A stretch of DNA of 9,853 bases from Planctomycetota bacterium (GTDB lineage Bacteria > Planctomycetota > SKW154): contig JAOAAR010000044.1 in NCBI GenBank assembly GCA_026418755.1, positions 1 to 9,853 of the forward strand, written 5' to 3'. The notes beneath the pieces were generated by a model. That model made no database searches and was not told the origin of the DNA. It saw only the letters and a list, made by a program, of their open reading frames with translations. Of this stretch, positions 1 through 6,562 are shown piece after piece. Both the position numbers and the translations under genes were made by a program. Each line of letters starts with the position of its first letter. Positions within the stretch are counted from its first letter, which is position 1.

Positions 1-202
1 CTTTGCTGTCCTGTGGTTCTGCTTCGTCAGGAGGTTTCTGGTCATCGCGCGGAGGTAGTTCATCTGGCGCTCTTACTATTCTGTCAATACGACTCTCTAT
101 CCATTTCTCGTCCAGTTTCGGGTCAGGTGGTACTCCGCGCTCTTCACACCCGGTTAGCATCCCTGAAACCACTATCATCAGAACAAAACAAAAACCGCGC
201 AT
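1..202 (-). CDS. Small lipoprotein, N-terminal part only (runs off the window)
   Basis: Reading leftward from the ATG at 202-200, the frame stays open for 67 codons to the window edge. It begins MRGFCFVLMIVVSGMLTGCEE: a short basic start, a hydrophobic stretch, and a lipobox L16-T17-G18-C19, so Cys19 should be lipidated and the protein anchored in a membrane by the Lgt/Lsp pathway. Glu20-Glu21 after the Cys do not include the Asp(+2) inner-membrane retention signal known from E. coli. The visible mature part is hydrophilic and rich in Asp, Glu, Pro and Arg (for example PDELPPRDD) and looks like a flexible tether. A GGGGAG Shine-Dalgarno at 208-213 lies 5 bases before the ATG. The function is not recognisable from this fragment. 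I am confident about the lipoprotein start; nothing can be said about the C-terminus. Confidence 0.8.
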   Translation of the reverse strand, partial: MRGFCFVLMIVVSGMLTGCEERGVPPDPKLDEKWIESRIDRIVRAPDELPPRDDQKPPDEAEPQDSK

Positions 203-222
203 TTTTTCTCCCCTAAAACTCT

Positions 223-250
223 CTTATAAATTCTAACTTTTCAGATTCAA
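223..250 (-). promoter_or_regulatory. Putative sigma-70-type promoter of the leftmost lipoprotein
   Basis: On the minus strand, TTGAAT (250-245) and TATAAG (228-223) are separated by 16 bases. The hexamers match the consensus at 4/6 and 5/6. Transcription would begin near 216, leaving a leader of about 14 bases that still contains the GGGGAG ribosome site. No clear terminator lies between the rsmB stop and this point, so the lipoprotein may also receive readthrough from rsmB. Confidence 0.5.
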
Positions 251-293
251 TAATCAAGGAGATAATTGCAGGTAGAAGGTTGTTGCAAGGGAT

Positions 294-1655
294 TTATTTC
301 CGTTTCAGTTGAGCGAAGAAAAATCCGTCTGTTCCATCTCTTCGTGGCAGTCCTGTCATCATCTTGCCAAGTGAAAATTCAGGGTGACGGCTTAAGAAGG
401 CTCCTACTCTCTCTTCATTCTCTTCTTTGAGAATGGAGCAAGTGGCGTAAAGGAGGATTCCGTTCGATTTAAGAAGAGGAGCAACGCCGTCAAGAAGTGA
501 GTCCTGGAGTTTTGTAAGAGAGGAGAGGTTTTCTTGAGTAATTCTGTAGCGTGCTTCGATGCGGCGGCGGAGGACTCCTGAGTTCGAGCAAGGAGCATCG
601 AGAAGGATTCTGTCGAAGCGAGTGTTCAGAGTGTTTGAAAGAGATGTGGCGTCAGCGCAGAGAAGGGAAGCCTTTACTCCTAGGCGTGAAAAATTCTCTT
701 TCATCTGAAGAACTCTTTTGTAGTTACCGTCTGTGGCGACGATGAATCCTTTTTTTTCGAGAGATTCAGCGATAGCAACAGTCTTTCCGCCTGGCGCAGC
801 GCAGCAGTCCAAAACCGCCATTCCTGCTTCCACCAGAAGAGCGTCGACGACAAACATAGCAGACTCGTCTTGAACATAGAACCACCCCTTTTTGAATTGC
901 TCCAATTGAGCGATGTCGCCAGAGAATCTGATTGAGAGAGCAGATGGATGTCTTGAAGGATAAACTTTTATTGCAGATTCGATGAGGGATTTTTTCAGTT
1001 CTGAGCGGTTTGTTTTGAGGGTATTTGTGCGGATGGTGAGCGGTGGCGGAGTTATTGAGGTCGTCAGAAGTTCTTGAGCCTGTTTCTCGCCAAACTGGGA
1101 GAGAAATTTTTCCACGAGAAATTCAGTAACGGAGAACTGTACTGAGAGGTGTCTGATTCTGTCAGAAAGGGGAGGAAGTAGAGGAGTTTTGAGAATAGTG
1201 GGACCAGAAGGGGCGAGAATGGTTTTCTGCAGGTCAAGCGAAGAGAATGGCTTATCAGAATCTTTTTCTTCAATGGACTCGTGAATGCGTCGGAGGATGG
1301 CATTGACAAGGGATGCGGTGTGTGGTTTTTTCTCTTTTACCGCTTCTACGGTTTCGTTTATGGCGGCGTAGGGAGGAATCTTAGAGAGGAAGAGAAGTTG
1401 GTATGCGCCGACCAGAAGGGCTGCTTCAACAAAAGGCTCTATCTTTTTTCTTTTTAAAAAATGGGACACGATGTGGGAAAGAGTCAGTTTCCGACGAACT
1501 GTTCCGAATGCAAGTTCTTCAAGAAGCCGTCTCTCAGAATCAGGGAGTTTATGGCGATTTTGAAGAGAATGAACAACTGTTTCGACGAAAATGGTTTTTC
1601 TTTTTGAGCGAATAATCGCTTCAATTGCGAGAGAGCGAGCGTTTGCTTTATTCAA
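294..1655 (-). CDS. rsmB: 16S rRNA (cytosine-967-C5)-methyltransferase RsmB
   Basis: SAM-dependent enzyme that methylates C5 of cytosine 967 in 16S rRNA in the cytoplasm. The 453-residue length fits the family. Residues 1-135 form the NusB-like RNA-binding domain. The Rossmann methyltransferase domain follows. Motif I is VLDCCAAPGGKTV (281-293). Motif IV is DAPCS (353-357), whose Cys356 is the base-releasing cysteine. Motif VI is ATCS (404-407), whose Cys406 is the expected nucleophile. The closing DGTDGFFFAQL is also typical. The start is TTG at 1655-1653; no ATG occurs in the N-terminal half. AAGGAG (1670-1665) stands 9 bases upstream, inside the end of fmt, so the genes overlap by 8 bases and translation is probably coupled. 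Motif IV continues SNSGVLRRR and EARYRI, unlike the proteobacterial SGTGVIRR form. The identity is secure; rRNA position specificity is inferred from the family. Confidence 0.96.
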   Translation of the reverse strand: MNKANARSLAIEAIIRSKRKTIFVETVVHSLQNRHKLPDSERRLLEELAFGTVRRKLTLSHIVSHFLKRKKIEPFVEAALLVGAYQLLFLSKIPPYAAINETVEAVKEKKPHTASLVNAILRRIHESIEEKDSDKPFSSLDLQKTILAPSGPTILKTPLLPPLSDRIRHLSVQFSVTEFLVEKFLSQFGEKQAQELLTTSITPPPLTIRTNTLKTNRSELKKSLIESAIKVYPSRHPSALSIRFSGDIAQLEQFKKGWFYVQDESAMFVVDALLVEAGMAVLDCCAAPGGKTVAIAESLEKKGFIVATDGNYKRVLQMKENFSRLGVKASLLCADATSLSNTLNTRFDRILLDAPCSNSGVLRRRIEARYRITQENLSSLTKLQDSLLDGVAPLLKSNGILLYATCSILKEENEERVGAFLSRHPEFSLGKMMTGLPRRDGTDGFFFAQLKRK

Positions 1656-2601
1656 ACTTGGCTTCTCCTTTCTGAATCAAATATCCTGCCGCAAACTCCT
1701 GTGGTGTCATAACCCGTCTGTTGGCAGGCTGGAGTTGGATGAGTTCCAATGCAAAATCTGCAGTTCCCACCAGAATCCTGTTTTTTTGGAGGAAGATTTT
1801 GCCTGGTGGGAGCCCTTTTAAGGAAGTGACGGAGGCTTTGAAAATCTTGACGACTATGGTGCGGGCAGATGAGACGAAGTCGCAGAATGCGACAGGTTGA
1901 GGATTGAATGCTCTGATGCGCCGCTCAATCTCCTCGGCAGATGAGTTCCAGACTATTTTCGCATCCGGTTTTTGCAGTTTGGGAGCGTAGGTGGCGCTAC
2001 TTTCATCCTGCATTTTGCCTTTGAGCGCCACATTTTTCCTGTATGAATCCAGTACCTCACTCATCAGAACACATCCGATTTCAGTCAATTTCTCCAAAAG
2101 TTCGCCTGCTGTCTCCTTCCCTGTTAGTGGAATACTTTTTGCCTTTAACACATCTCCAGTGTCCACTTTAAACGCAACTTTCTGAACTGTCACTCCTGCC
2201 GTTCTGTCTCCTGAGAGAATCGTCCATTGAACGGGGGCAGGTCCACGCCATCGGGGAAGAAGTGACAGATGCAAGTTGATAAATCCGAATGTGGGAAGAT
2301 TTAGAATGCTCTCCGGAAGAATTTGTCCGAAGGCGAAGACAACCGCTATCGAACTCTCACCTTTTGGCACTGCTTGGGCAAGAGCCTGTTCAAAAGAAGA
2401 AAGAGTAATTTTTTCGGGTTGATGAAATGGAATTTTGTTTTTGAGCGCCGTTATTTTGACAGGAGACTCAGATAGTTTGCAACCTCTTCCCTTTTTGGAG
2501 TCAGGCTGAGTAAAAACAGCGGCGACATCAAAGCCCGATTTGACGAGATGTTCAAGCAACTTCGCCGAATGTTGTGGGGTTCCAAAATAGATGATTTTCA
2601 A
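1648..2601 (-). CDS. fmt: Methionyl-tRNA formyltransferase Fmt
   Basis: Transfers a formyl group from 10-formyltetrahydrofolate to Met-tRNA(fMet), giving the initiator for bacterial translation. At 317 residues it is full length. The N-terminal Rossmann-like catalytic domain starts MKIIYFGTP. It carries the signature INLHLSLLPRWRG (108-120) with Asn109 and His111, and Asp147 in KVDTGD, which match the family's Asn/His/Asp catalytic triad. The C-terminal OB-like domain (about 205-317) ends with LQPANRRVM and FAAGYLI, typical of Fmt. The start codon is TTG (2601-2599), with GGAG at 2613-2610, 8 bases upstream. Translation from it begins exactly at the conserved MKII, so this start is favoured. 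The gene follows the tricorn-like protease after 46 bases and overlaps rsmB. The fmt-rsmB order is a common bacterial arrangement, but def, usually just before fmt, is absent from the window. Confidence 0.97.
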   Translation of the reverse strand: MKIIYFGTPQHSAKLLEHLVKSGFDVAAVFTQPDSKKGRGCKLSESPVKITALKNKIPFHQPEKITLSSFEQALAQAVPKGESSIAVVFAFGQILPESILNLPTFGFINLHLSLLPRWRGPAPVQWTILSGDRTAGVTVQKVAFKVDTGDVLKAKSIPLTGKETAGELLEKLTEIGCVLMSEVLDSYRKNVALKGKMQDESSATYAPKLQKPDAKIVWNSSAEEIERRIRAFNPQPVAFCDFVSSARTIVVKIFKASVTSLKGLPPGKIFLQKNRILVGTADFALELIQLQPANRRVMTPQEFAAGYLIQKGEAKFE

Positions 2602-2609
2602 GACCCACT

Positions 2610-2623
2610 CTCCAGAAATCTGG
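2610..2623 (-). promoter_or_regulatory. Shine-Dalgarno of fmt overlapping a small inverted repeat
   Basis: GGAG at 2613-2610 precedes the TTG start of fmt by 8 bases and supports that start. Its first two bases are also the last two of the dyad CCAGA-TT-TCTGG (2623-2612). As RNA this could form a 4-bp hairpin hiding part of the ribosome site. The stem is too short to claim control. The entry is kept because it decides the start. Confidence 0.4.
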
Positions 2624-2647
2624 TTTCACGCTATTTAACGAATCGCC

Positions 2648-5600
2648 TTATTTCTTGTCTCCATCCATCTCCTTTAGAAGTTCTTCTACGGCGCGTTCCA
2701 GTTGAACATCTCTCCCTTTTAATTCATCCTCTGGCGTATTCTCGACAAAAACATCTGGTTTTACGCCGAGATTTTCAAGATTGTGTCCTTCGAGCGTGTA
2801 ACAGCCGACATATGGGGTCCGAATAGATGAGCCGTCAATCAAAGTGTATGAGCCTGTACCAATGACGCTGCCAGCCGTAGGAACTCCGACGAGTTTGCCA
2901 AGTCCCAAATGTTTGAAAGCCATCGGGAAGATTTCTGCGTCGCTGAATGAGTGTTCGTTTATCATTACCAGTTTTTTCCCCCAAAAGCAATTCCAAGGGC
3001 GGATGTGCGGGATTGAATCGCGCGTAATCCATCTGCCGAAAGGTCGTCTTTCAAGAATATCTATCAATTGCTGGTCAATGTTGCCGCCACCGTTAAAACG
3101 GACATCAATGATAAGCGCCTCTTTGAGACGGAACTCAATTATCTCCTTCTTGAACTGGGCAAGAGCAGGACCGCTCATAGAAGGAATGTGAATGTACCCG
3201 ATTCGTCCATTCGAGATCTCATCAACTCTTTTTCTGTTGCGCTTGACCCATTCGAGGTATCTCAAACGCCATAAATCAGACCAGGAGATTAAGCAAACGG
3301 TGCTTGTCCGTTTCTCTTTTCCTTCTGCATCAGAGGAGACGACCACTTCTACGCGCTCATTGAGGATATGGTTTAAGAGGTCCCAGTAATTGTCCGTTGC
3401 TTTCAATTGTTTTCCGTCAAGAGAGATGAGATAGTCTCCAACTTTTATGTTTACCCACTCTTTATCGCAAGGACCGTATTCGTAAATATGCTCAATTCGG
3501 TAAAGTCCGGAAGCAGGGTCAGCAGCCACTTCGAAGCCCGGAAACTTTGTCTCGATAGGGGTCTTGACGGTATAGGGCGATTCGGTATACATCCCCATAT
3601 GGGAGGCTTTTAACTCACCTAACATTCTGTTGATGAGAACTCCCAATGCCTCCTTGTCAGTTACCGAAGGCAGCACCGCTTCGTATTTCTTCTGGATGGC
3701 GTCCCAGTCAACACCGTGCATTCCAGCGTCATAAAATGTATGTTTCATTAAACGCCAGCACTCACGCAGGATTTGCGCATGCTCCTGCGCTCGGTCTATC
3801 TTTACAGTAACTGAAAATGTGACTCTTTGAGGGGCTCCTCCTGCTGCAGGGATGTAGTGTAAACTGTTTCCAACTATGTAGAAGATTCTCTTTCCATCAG
3901 GAGAAAACCTTAAATTCCGGATTCCCTTTCCGCTTGCCAATTGTTTTAGTTCCTTTCCGTCTGCACTTACGCTGTATATAATCTCTACCTCTTCTTTGCC
4001 TCTTATCTCCTTTACTAAAAGAATAATCTCGGAGTTTTGGCTGACAGATAACGCTCTTATGGTGCCCCCTACTGATACAACCTTTCGGACTCTCTTCTGA
4101 ATTCCTTCGATTTGGACTTTCACTTCAGGTAGTTTTTCTTCTTTCTTCTCTTCCTTCTTTTCTTCCTTTTTCTCTTCCTCTTTCTTCTCGCCCTCTTTCT
4201 TCTCTTTTTCTGCTAACCGCTTCTTCTCTTTTGCCTCTGGGTCATCGGGGTCAGATTCTTCCCTACTCAACGAGACACTGTAGAGGGCGTATCCTCCTTC
4301 TCCTGTTTCGTCCACCAGAAAGAAGAGTTTTTCTTTTGTGAAGTGGATATAGTATTCGTCGTAAGGCATCCTTTCGACGACGCAATGCTCAACAGGCTCC
4401 TTCTCGACGGTTGAGATGAGATAGACATCTTCCATCAAATCTTCGTTACACTTAAGATAAGCGAGCCATTTACTGTCGGGTGACCAAGTGATATTGGAAG
4501 GTCGGGCTGCTTTGTGTTTCAAGAGAACTCTGCATTCTTTAGTCTCCACATCGTAGATTCTTAAAGTATGGTCACTCTCTACCACAGAGATGCTTTTTCC
4601 ATCTGGAGCCCAATCCACTTCCAGTTTTCGTGTATCGCTGTCGGTTATCTTCAATAGACCCGTTCCATCAGCACCGATGATATACACCTCGTCTCTGCCA
4701 GAAAGGTCAGAGACAAAAGCGACTCTTTTGCTTTTCGGGTCGAAAACAGGCATTCTATCTCTAGCGGAACTGTTAGTAAGTTGAATTATCCTTCCTCCAC
4801 CTTCTACTGGTACTGAAAAGAGTTCTCCGCGGACGGAAACCACCGCCCGTTTTCCATCTGCTGATATAGTGTATTCGTCAAGAGTCGAATTGTAGTTCTC
4901 GTAAGTTATGGGGTTTTCGCGGTAGTCAGTGCGGAGGTCTATCTTAAGGTTTTCGTACTTACCGCTTTCAACATCCAGTTTCCAAAGCCCGAACCCTTGC
5001 TCGTAGACGATAGTCTTACCGTCTGCGGAGATAGAAGGATATAGAATGCCATCGTCTTTGTGGAAAGTAACCTGGATAGGGTTACCGCCTGTGAGCGGCA
5101 TTTTGTAGATGTTGAATGTGCCATCCTCATCTGATACGAAAAACAAGAACTTGTCCGAAAGCATAGGGCTGTTGTCGTGTCTGTCGTTATTCGTGAGTCT
5201 TTTTATTGTCGCCGTCTCAAAGTCGTAAAGATAGATTTCACGGTTGCAGGAGCCACGGTAGTTCTTGCGCGCGAACGAAGGGGATTCCCTGTTGAATGCG
5301 AAGAACCTTCCTCCTCGAGAGAATGTGCCAGTCGCTGCTTTGCCGAATGGAAGCCGTTCTGGAACCCCTCCTTCAACAGAAACCTTATAAAGAGCGGTTC
5401 CGAAAGGGAGCCCTGGACGATGGTAGTCACAACTTGATGAGAAGACCACGAACTTCGAATCAGGCGTCCATGTGACGAGAGTGTCAGAGCCGCCAAAGAA
5501 GGTCAACTGGCGCGGTTGTCCACCTTCGGCTGGCATGACAAAGACATCCCAATTGCCAGTACGGTTACTGGAGAACGCAATCCATTTGCCATCAGGGCTG

Positions 5601-5800
5601 AAACGAGGATAGATGTCTGCTGCATTGTGAACGGTTAACTGACGAGCAGGAGACTTACCGTCATAAAGCCAGATGTCACCTATATAGGAGAATACGACTC
5701 GCCCGTTGTTGTAGTCAGGATGGCGTAGAAATTTTGTCTCTTCTGCAGGCAATGAGCAGAATGCTGCAACCACCATCAAAACGACAGTTACCTTTCTCAT
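2648..5800 (-). CDS. Secreted tricorn-type protease (beta-propeller, PDZ, S41 peptidase)
   Basis: Homologue of archaeal tricorn protease, which forms large assemblies that cut peptides down to small fragments. The start chosen is ATG 5800-5798 (1050 residues), after GGAGG in the leader. It gives a signal peptide MRKVTVVLMVVAAFCSLPA, probably cut after LPA, so the protein is exported. Residues about 25-500 hold repeated TolB/WD-like blades such as FSPDGKWIAFSS. Residues about 516-556 are almost pure Lys/Glu. A second, shorter propeller segment follows, then a helical domain (about 670-740), a PDZ-like domain (about 760-840) and the S41 core (about 850-1040). Expected catalytic tetrad: Ser733-His734 (ASHMG), Ser953 (NEHSFSD) and Glu1009 (NLENLGVKPD). 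RFNGGGN and GLGKLVGVPTAG are conserved core motifs. It reads into fmt with no terminator between them. The fold and family are clear; substrate and assembly are inferred. A further in-frame TTG at 5866 is rejected because it lies in the -35 element. Confidence 0.93.
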   Translation of the reverse strand: MRKVTVVLMVVAAFCSLPAEETKFLRHPDYNNGRVVFSYIGDIWLYDGKSPARQLTVHNAADIYPRFSPDGKWIAFSSNRTGNWDVFVMPAEGGQPRQLTFFGGSDTLVTWTPDSKFVVFSSSCDYHRPGLPFGTALYKVSVEGGVPERLPFGKAATGTFSRGGRFFAFNRESPSFARKNYRGSCNREIYLYDFETATIKRLTNNDRHDNSPMLSDKFLFFVSDEDGTFNIYKMPLTGGNPIQVTFHKDDGILYPSISADGKTIVYEQGFGLWKLDVESGKYENLKIDLRTDYRENPITYENYNSTLDEYTISADGKRAVVSVRGELFSVPVEGGGRIIQLTNSSARDRMPVFDPKSKRVAFVSDLSGRDEVYIIGADGTGLLKITDSDTRKLEVDWAPDGKSISVVESDHTLRIYDVETKECRVLLKHKAARPSNITWSPDSKWLAYLKCNEDLMEDVYLISTVEKEPVEHCVVERMPYDEYYIHFTKEKLFFLVDETGEGGYALYSVSLSREESDPDDPEAKEKKRLAEKEKKEGEKKEEEKKEEKKEEKKEEKLPEVKVQIEGIQKRVRKVVSVGGTIRALSVSQNSEIILLVKEIRGKEEVEIIYSVSADGKELKQLASGKGIRNLRFSPDGKRIFYIVGNSLHYIPAAGGAPQRVTFSVTVKIDRAQEHAQILRECWRLMKHTFYDAGMHGVDWDAIQKKYEAVLPSVTDKEALGVLINRMLGELKASHMGMYTESPYTVKTPIETKFPGFEVAADPASGLYRIEHIYEYGPCDKEWVNIKVGDYLISLDGKQLKATDNYWDLLNHILNERVEVVVSSDAEGKEKRTSTVCLISWSDLWRLRYLEWVKRNRKRVDEISNGRIGYIHIPSMSGPALAQFKKEIIEFRLKEALIIDVRFNGGGNIDQQLIDILERRPFGRWITRDSIPHIRPWNCFWGKKLVMINEHSFSDAEIFPMAFKHLGLGKLVGVPTAGSVIGTGSYTLIDGSSIRTPYVGCYTLEGHNLENLGVKPDVFVENTPEDELKGRDVQLERAVEELLKEMDGDKK
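4130..4250 (-). repeat. Lys/Glu-coding low-complexity tract inside the tricorn-like gene
   Basis: The coding strand is an imperfect run of AAG, AAA, GAA and GAG codons, seen on the plus strand as repeated TTCTTCTC-like units. It encodes about 40 residues built from EKKE, EEKK and KKEE units between the two propeller segments of the protease. It is in frame and does not disrupt the gene. It is probably a solvent-exposed loop or charged helix. Such purine-only tracts can change length by slippage. Confidence 0.85.
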
Positions 5801-5837
5801 TTTCCTTTTTCCTCCACTTTGTTCTGGGGGTGAGACT

Positions 5838-5866
5838 ATTTTCTGAAACAAGTCCTGACTTGTCAA
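5838..5866 (-). promoter_or_regulatory. Putative promoter of the tricorn-like protease operon
   Basis: On the minus strand, a perfect -35 TTGACA (5866-5861) is followed after 17 bases by GAAAAT (5843-5838, 4/6 to consensus). AAAATA at spacing 18 is an alternative. Transcription would start near 5831, giving a leader of about 30 bases with GGAGG before the ATG at 5800. A perfect inverted repeat (5848-5863) covers the end of the -35 and the spacer. Confidence 0.5.
5848..5863. promoter_or_regulatory. Perfect inverted repeat, candidate operator of the protease promoter
   Basis: ACAAGTC-CT-GACTTGT is two exact 7-base arms around a 2-base centre, 16 bases in all. It overlaps three bases of the TTGACA -35 element and the spacer of the leftward promoter, where a dimeric repressor would block RNA polymerase. 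There is no T-run next to it on either strand, so it is not a terminator. The binding protein is unknown. The geometry is seen; the operator role is inferred. Confidence 0.45.
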
Positions 5867-5876
5867 AATATTCTTC

Positions 5877-5906
5877 TTGAAAAGGACGAGATGCCCTTAT
5901 TAAAAT
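5877..5906 (+). promoter_or_regulatory. Putative promoter of the sigma-like gene
   Basis: TTGAAA (5877-5882) and TAAAAT (5901-5906) are 18 bases apart. They have the same -10 hexamer and spacing as the strong promoter of the 451-residue lipoprotein in this window. Transcription would start near 5913, leaving a leader of about 25 bases with GGGGAG before the ATG at 5939. The -10 sits across the loop and one arm of an inverted repeat (5892-5913). Confidence 0.5.
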
Positions 5907-5913
5907 AAGGGCA
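5892..5913. promoter_or_regulatory. Perfect inverted repeat over the -10 of the sigma-like gene, candidate operator
   Basis: Nine-base arms TGCCCTTAT and ATAAGGGCA flank a TAAA loop. The repeat covers the -10 hexamer TAAAAT and reaches the expected transcription start, a classic repressor position. In RNA from the leftward direction it could also form a hairpin, but transcription of the protease starts past it. Its sequence is unrelated to the repeat at 5848-5863, which suggests two different regulators. Confidence 0.45.
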
Positions 5914-5938
5914 AAGAGCCGTTAAGAGGGGAGAACAT

Positions 5939-6553
5939 ATGGATGAAAAGGAGATGTTAAAAAGAGCGAAAGATGGTGATTTGGCAGCGGTTGAGTGGTT
6001 ACTCAAAAGTTATTGTGGGTTGGTGACGGCGGTTGTGCATTCGATTTGTTGCGATGTGGCGTTGAGCCGTTCGGCTGCAAGGTTGTGTATGGTTAAGGCA
6101 GGAGGAGAAGTTCGTAAGGTCAAAAGCGAAGACGAACTTCCAAGATGGTTTGCTTCGCTTGCGAGGCGAGAGGCTGAGAAGTTTATGAAACAACACAGTC
6201 CGAGGGAAGTGCCGCCAGGGCTTGCGATGGAAGAGTTGCGAGAAGAGATAACGACGGCAGGCTCTGTTGAAAAGGTTGAGCCAAAAAGACTTGACGAACT
6301 GGTTGTCCGTTGTGTTCTCGCCTTGCCACAGCCCAAACGAGAACTCCTTCTCCTCCGATATGTGTACACATCCTCTTACGGCGAGATTGGACGCATTTAT
6401 GGGTGGGACAGGTATGAGGTTGACGAGAAACTGGCAGAAGCGCGGCGTGACCTCTGGAAAATGTTGGAAGTGTTAGGTAAACCATCGGAACCACAGAAAA
6501 AAGAAGAAGAGAAAAAAGAAAAAGGAGAGAAAAAGGAAGAAGAAAAGAAATAA
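5939..6553 (+). CDS. Degenerate ECF-sigma-like protein with Lys/Glu tail
   Basis: A 204-residue protein with the layout of an extracytoplasmic-function sigma-70 factor. Residues 8-35 (KDGDLAAVEWLLKSYCGLV) match the start of region 2. WFASLARREAEKFMKQ (70-85) matches the region 2.4 WLxRIARNxAxDxLR pattern. Residues 119-178 match region 4, with LPQPKRELLLLRY and a helix-turn-helix around YGEIGRIYGWDRYEVDEKLAEARRDL. The acidic DAEDLVQE-type core-binding segment of region 2.2 is replaced by ALSRSAARLCMVKAG, so binding to RNA polymerase core may be weak or lost. After residue 181 the tail is nearly all Lys and Glu. The start ATG 5939 has GGGGAG 7 bases upstream. It is transcribed divergently from the tricorn-like protease and no anti-sigma gene adjoins it. 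It may be a divergent sigma factor or a DNA-binding regulator derived from one. The family match is moderate; function is open. Confidence 0.75.
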   Translation: MDEKEMLKRAKDGDLAAVEWLLKSYCGLVTAVVHSICCDVALSRSAARLCMVKAGGEVRKVKSEDELPRWFASLARREAEKFMKQHSPREVPPGLAMEELREEITTAGSVEKVEPKRLDELVVRCVLALPQPKRELLLLRYVYTSSYGEIGRIYGWDRYEVDEKLAEARRDLWKMLEVLGKPSEPQKKEEEKKEKGEKKEEEKK

Positions 6554-6562
6554 AAATCTTGT

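Noticed and set aside
267..290. TTGCA...TGCAA inverted repeat after rsmB as a terminator
   Set aside because: Only five base pairs and no T-run in the rsmB direction.
2844..3613. Plus-strand open frames opposite the protease gene
   Set aside because: They lie within the strongly supported S41/PDZ coding sequence, have no family likeness and no ribosome sites.
4130..4250. Simple-sequence tract as a frameshift or assembly error
   Set aside because: The reading frame is continuous on both sides and the encoded Lys/Glu linker is plausible at a domain boundary.
5740..5800. Lipobox in the tricorn-like protease (VVAAFC)
   Set aside because: Phe at -1 does not fit the lipobox; an ordinary signal-peptidase site after LPA fits better.
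5801..5866. In-frame TTG at 5866 as the start of the tricorn-like protease, adding 22 residues
   Set aside because: The TTG lies inside the TTGACA -35 element, the added residues would precede a good signal peptide, and the ATG at 5800 has its own ribosome site.
6010..6494. Minus-strand open frames opposite the sigma-like gene
   Set aside because: They are shadows: the plus-strand frame has sigma-family motifs, a promoter and a ribosome site.
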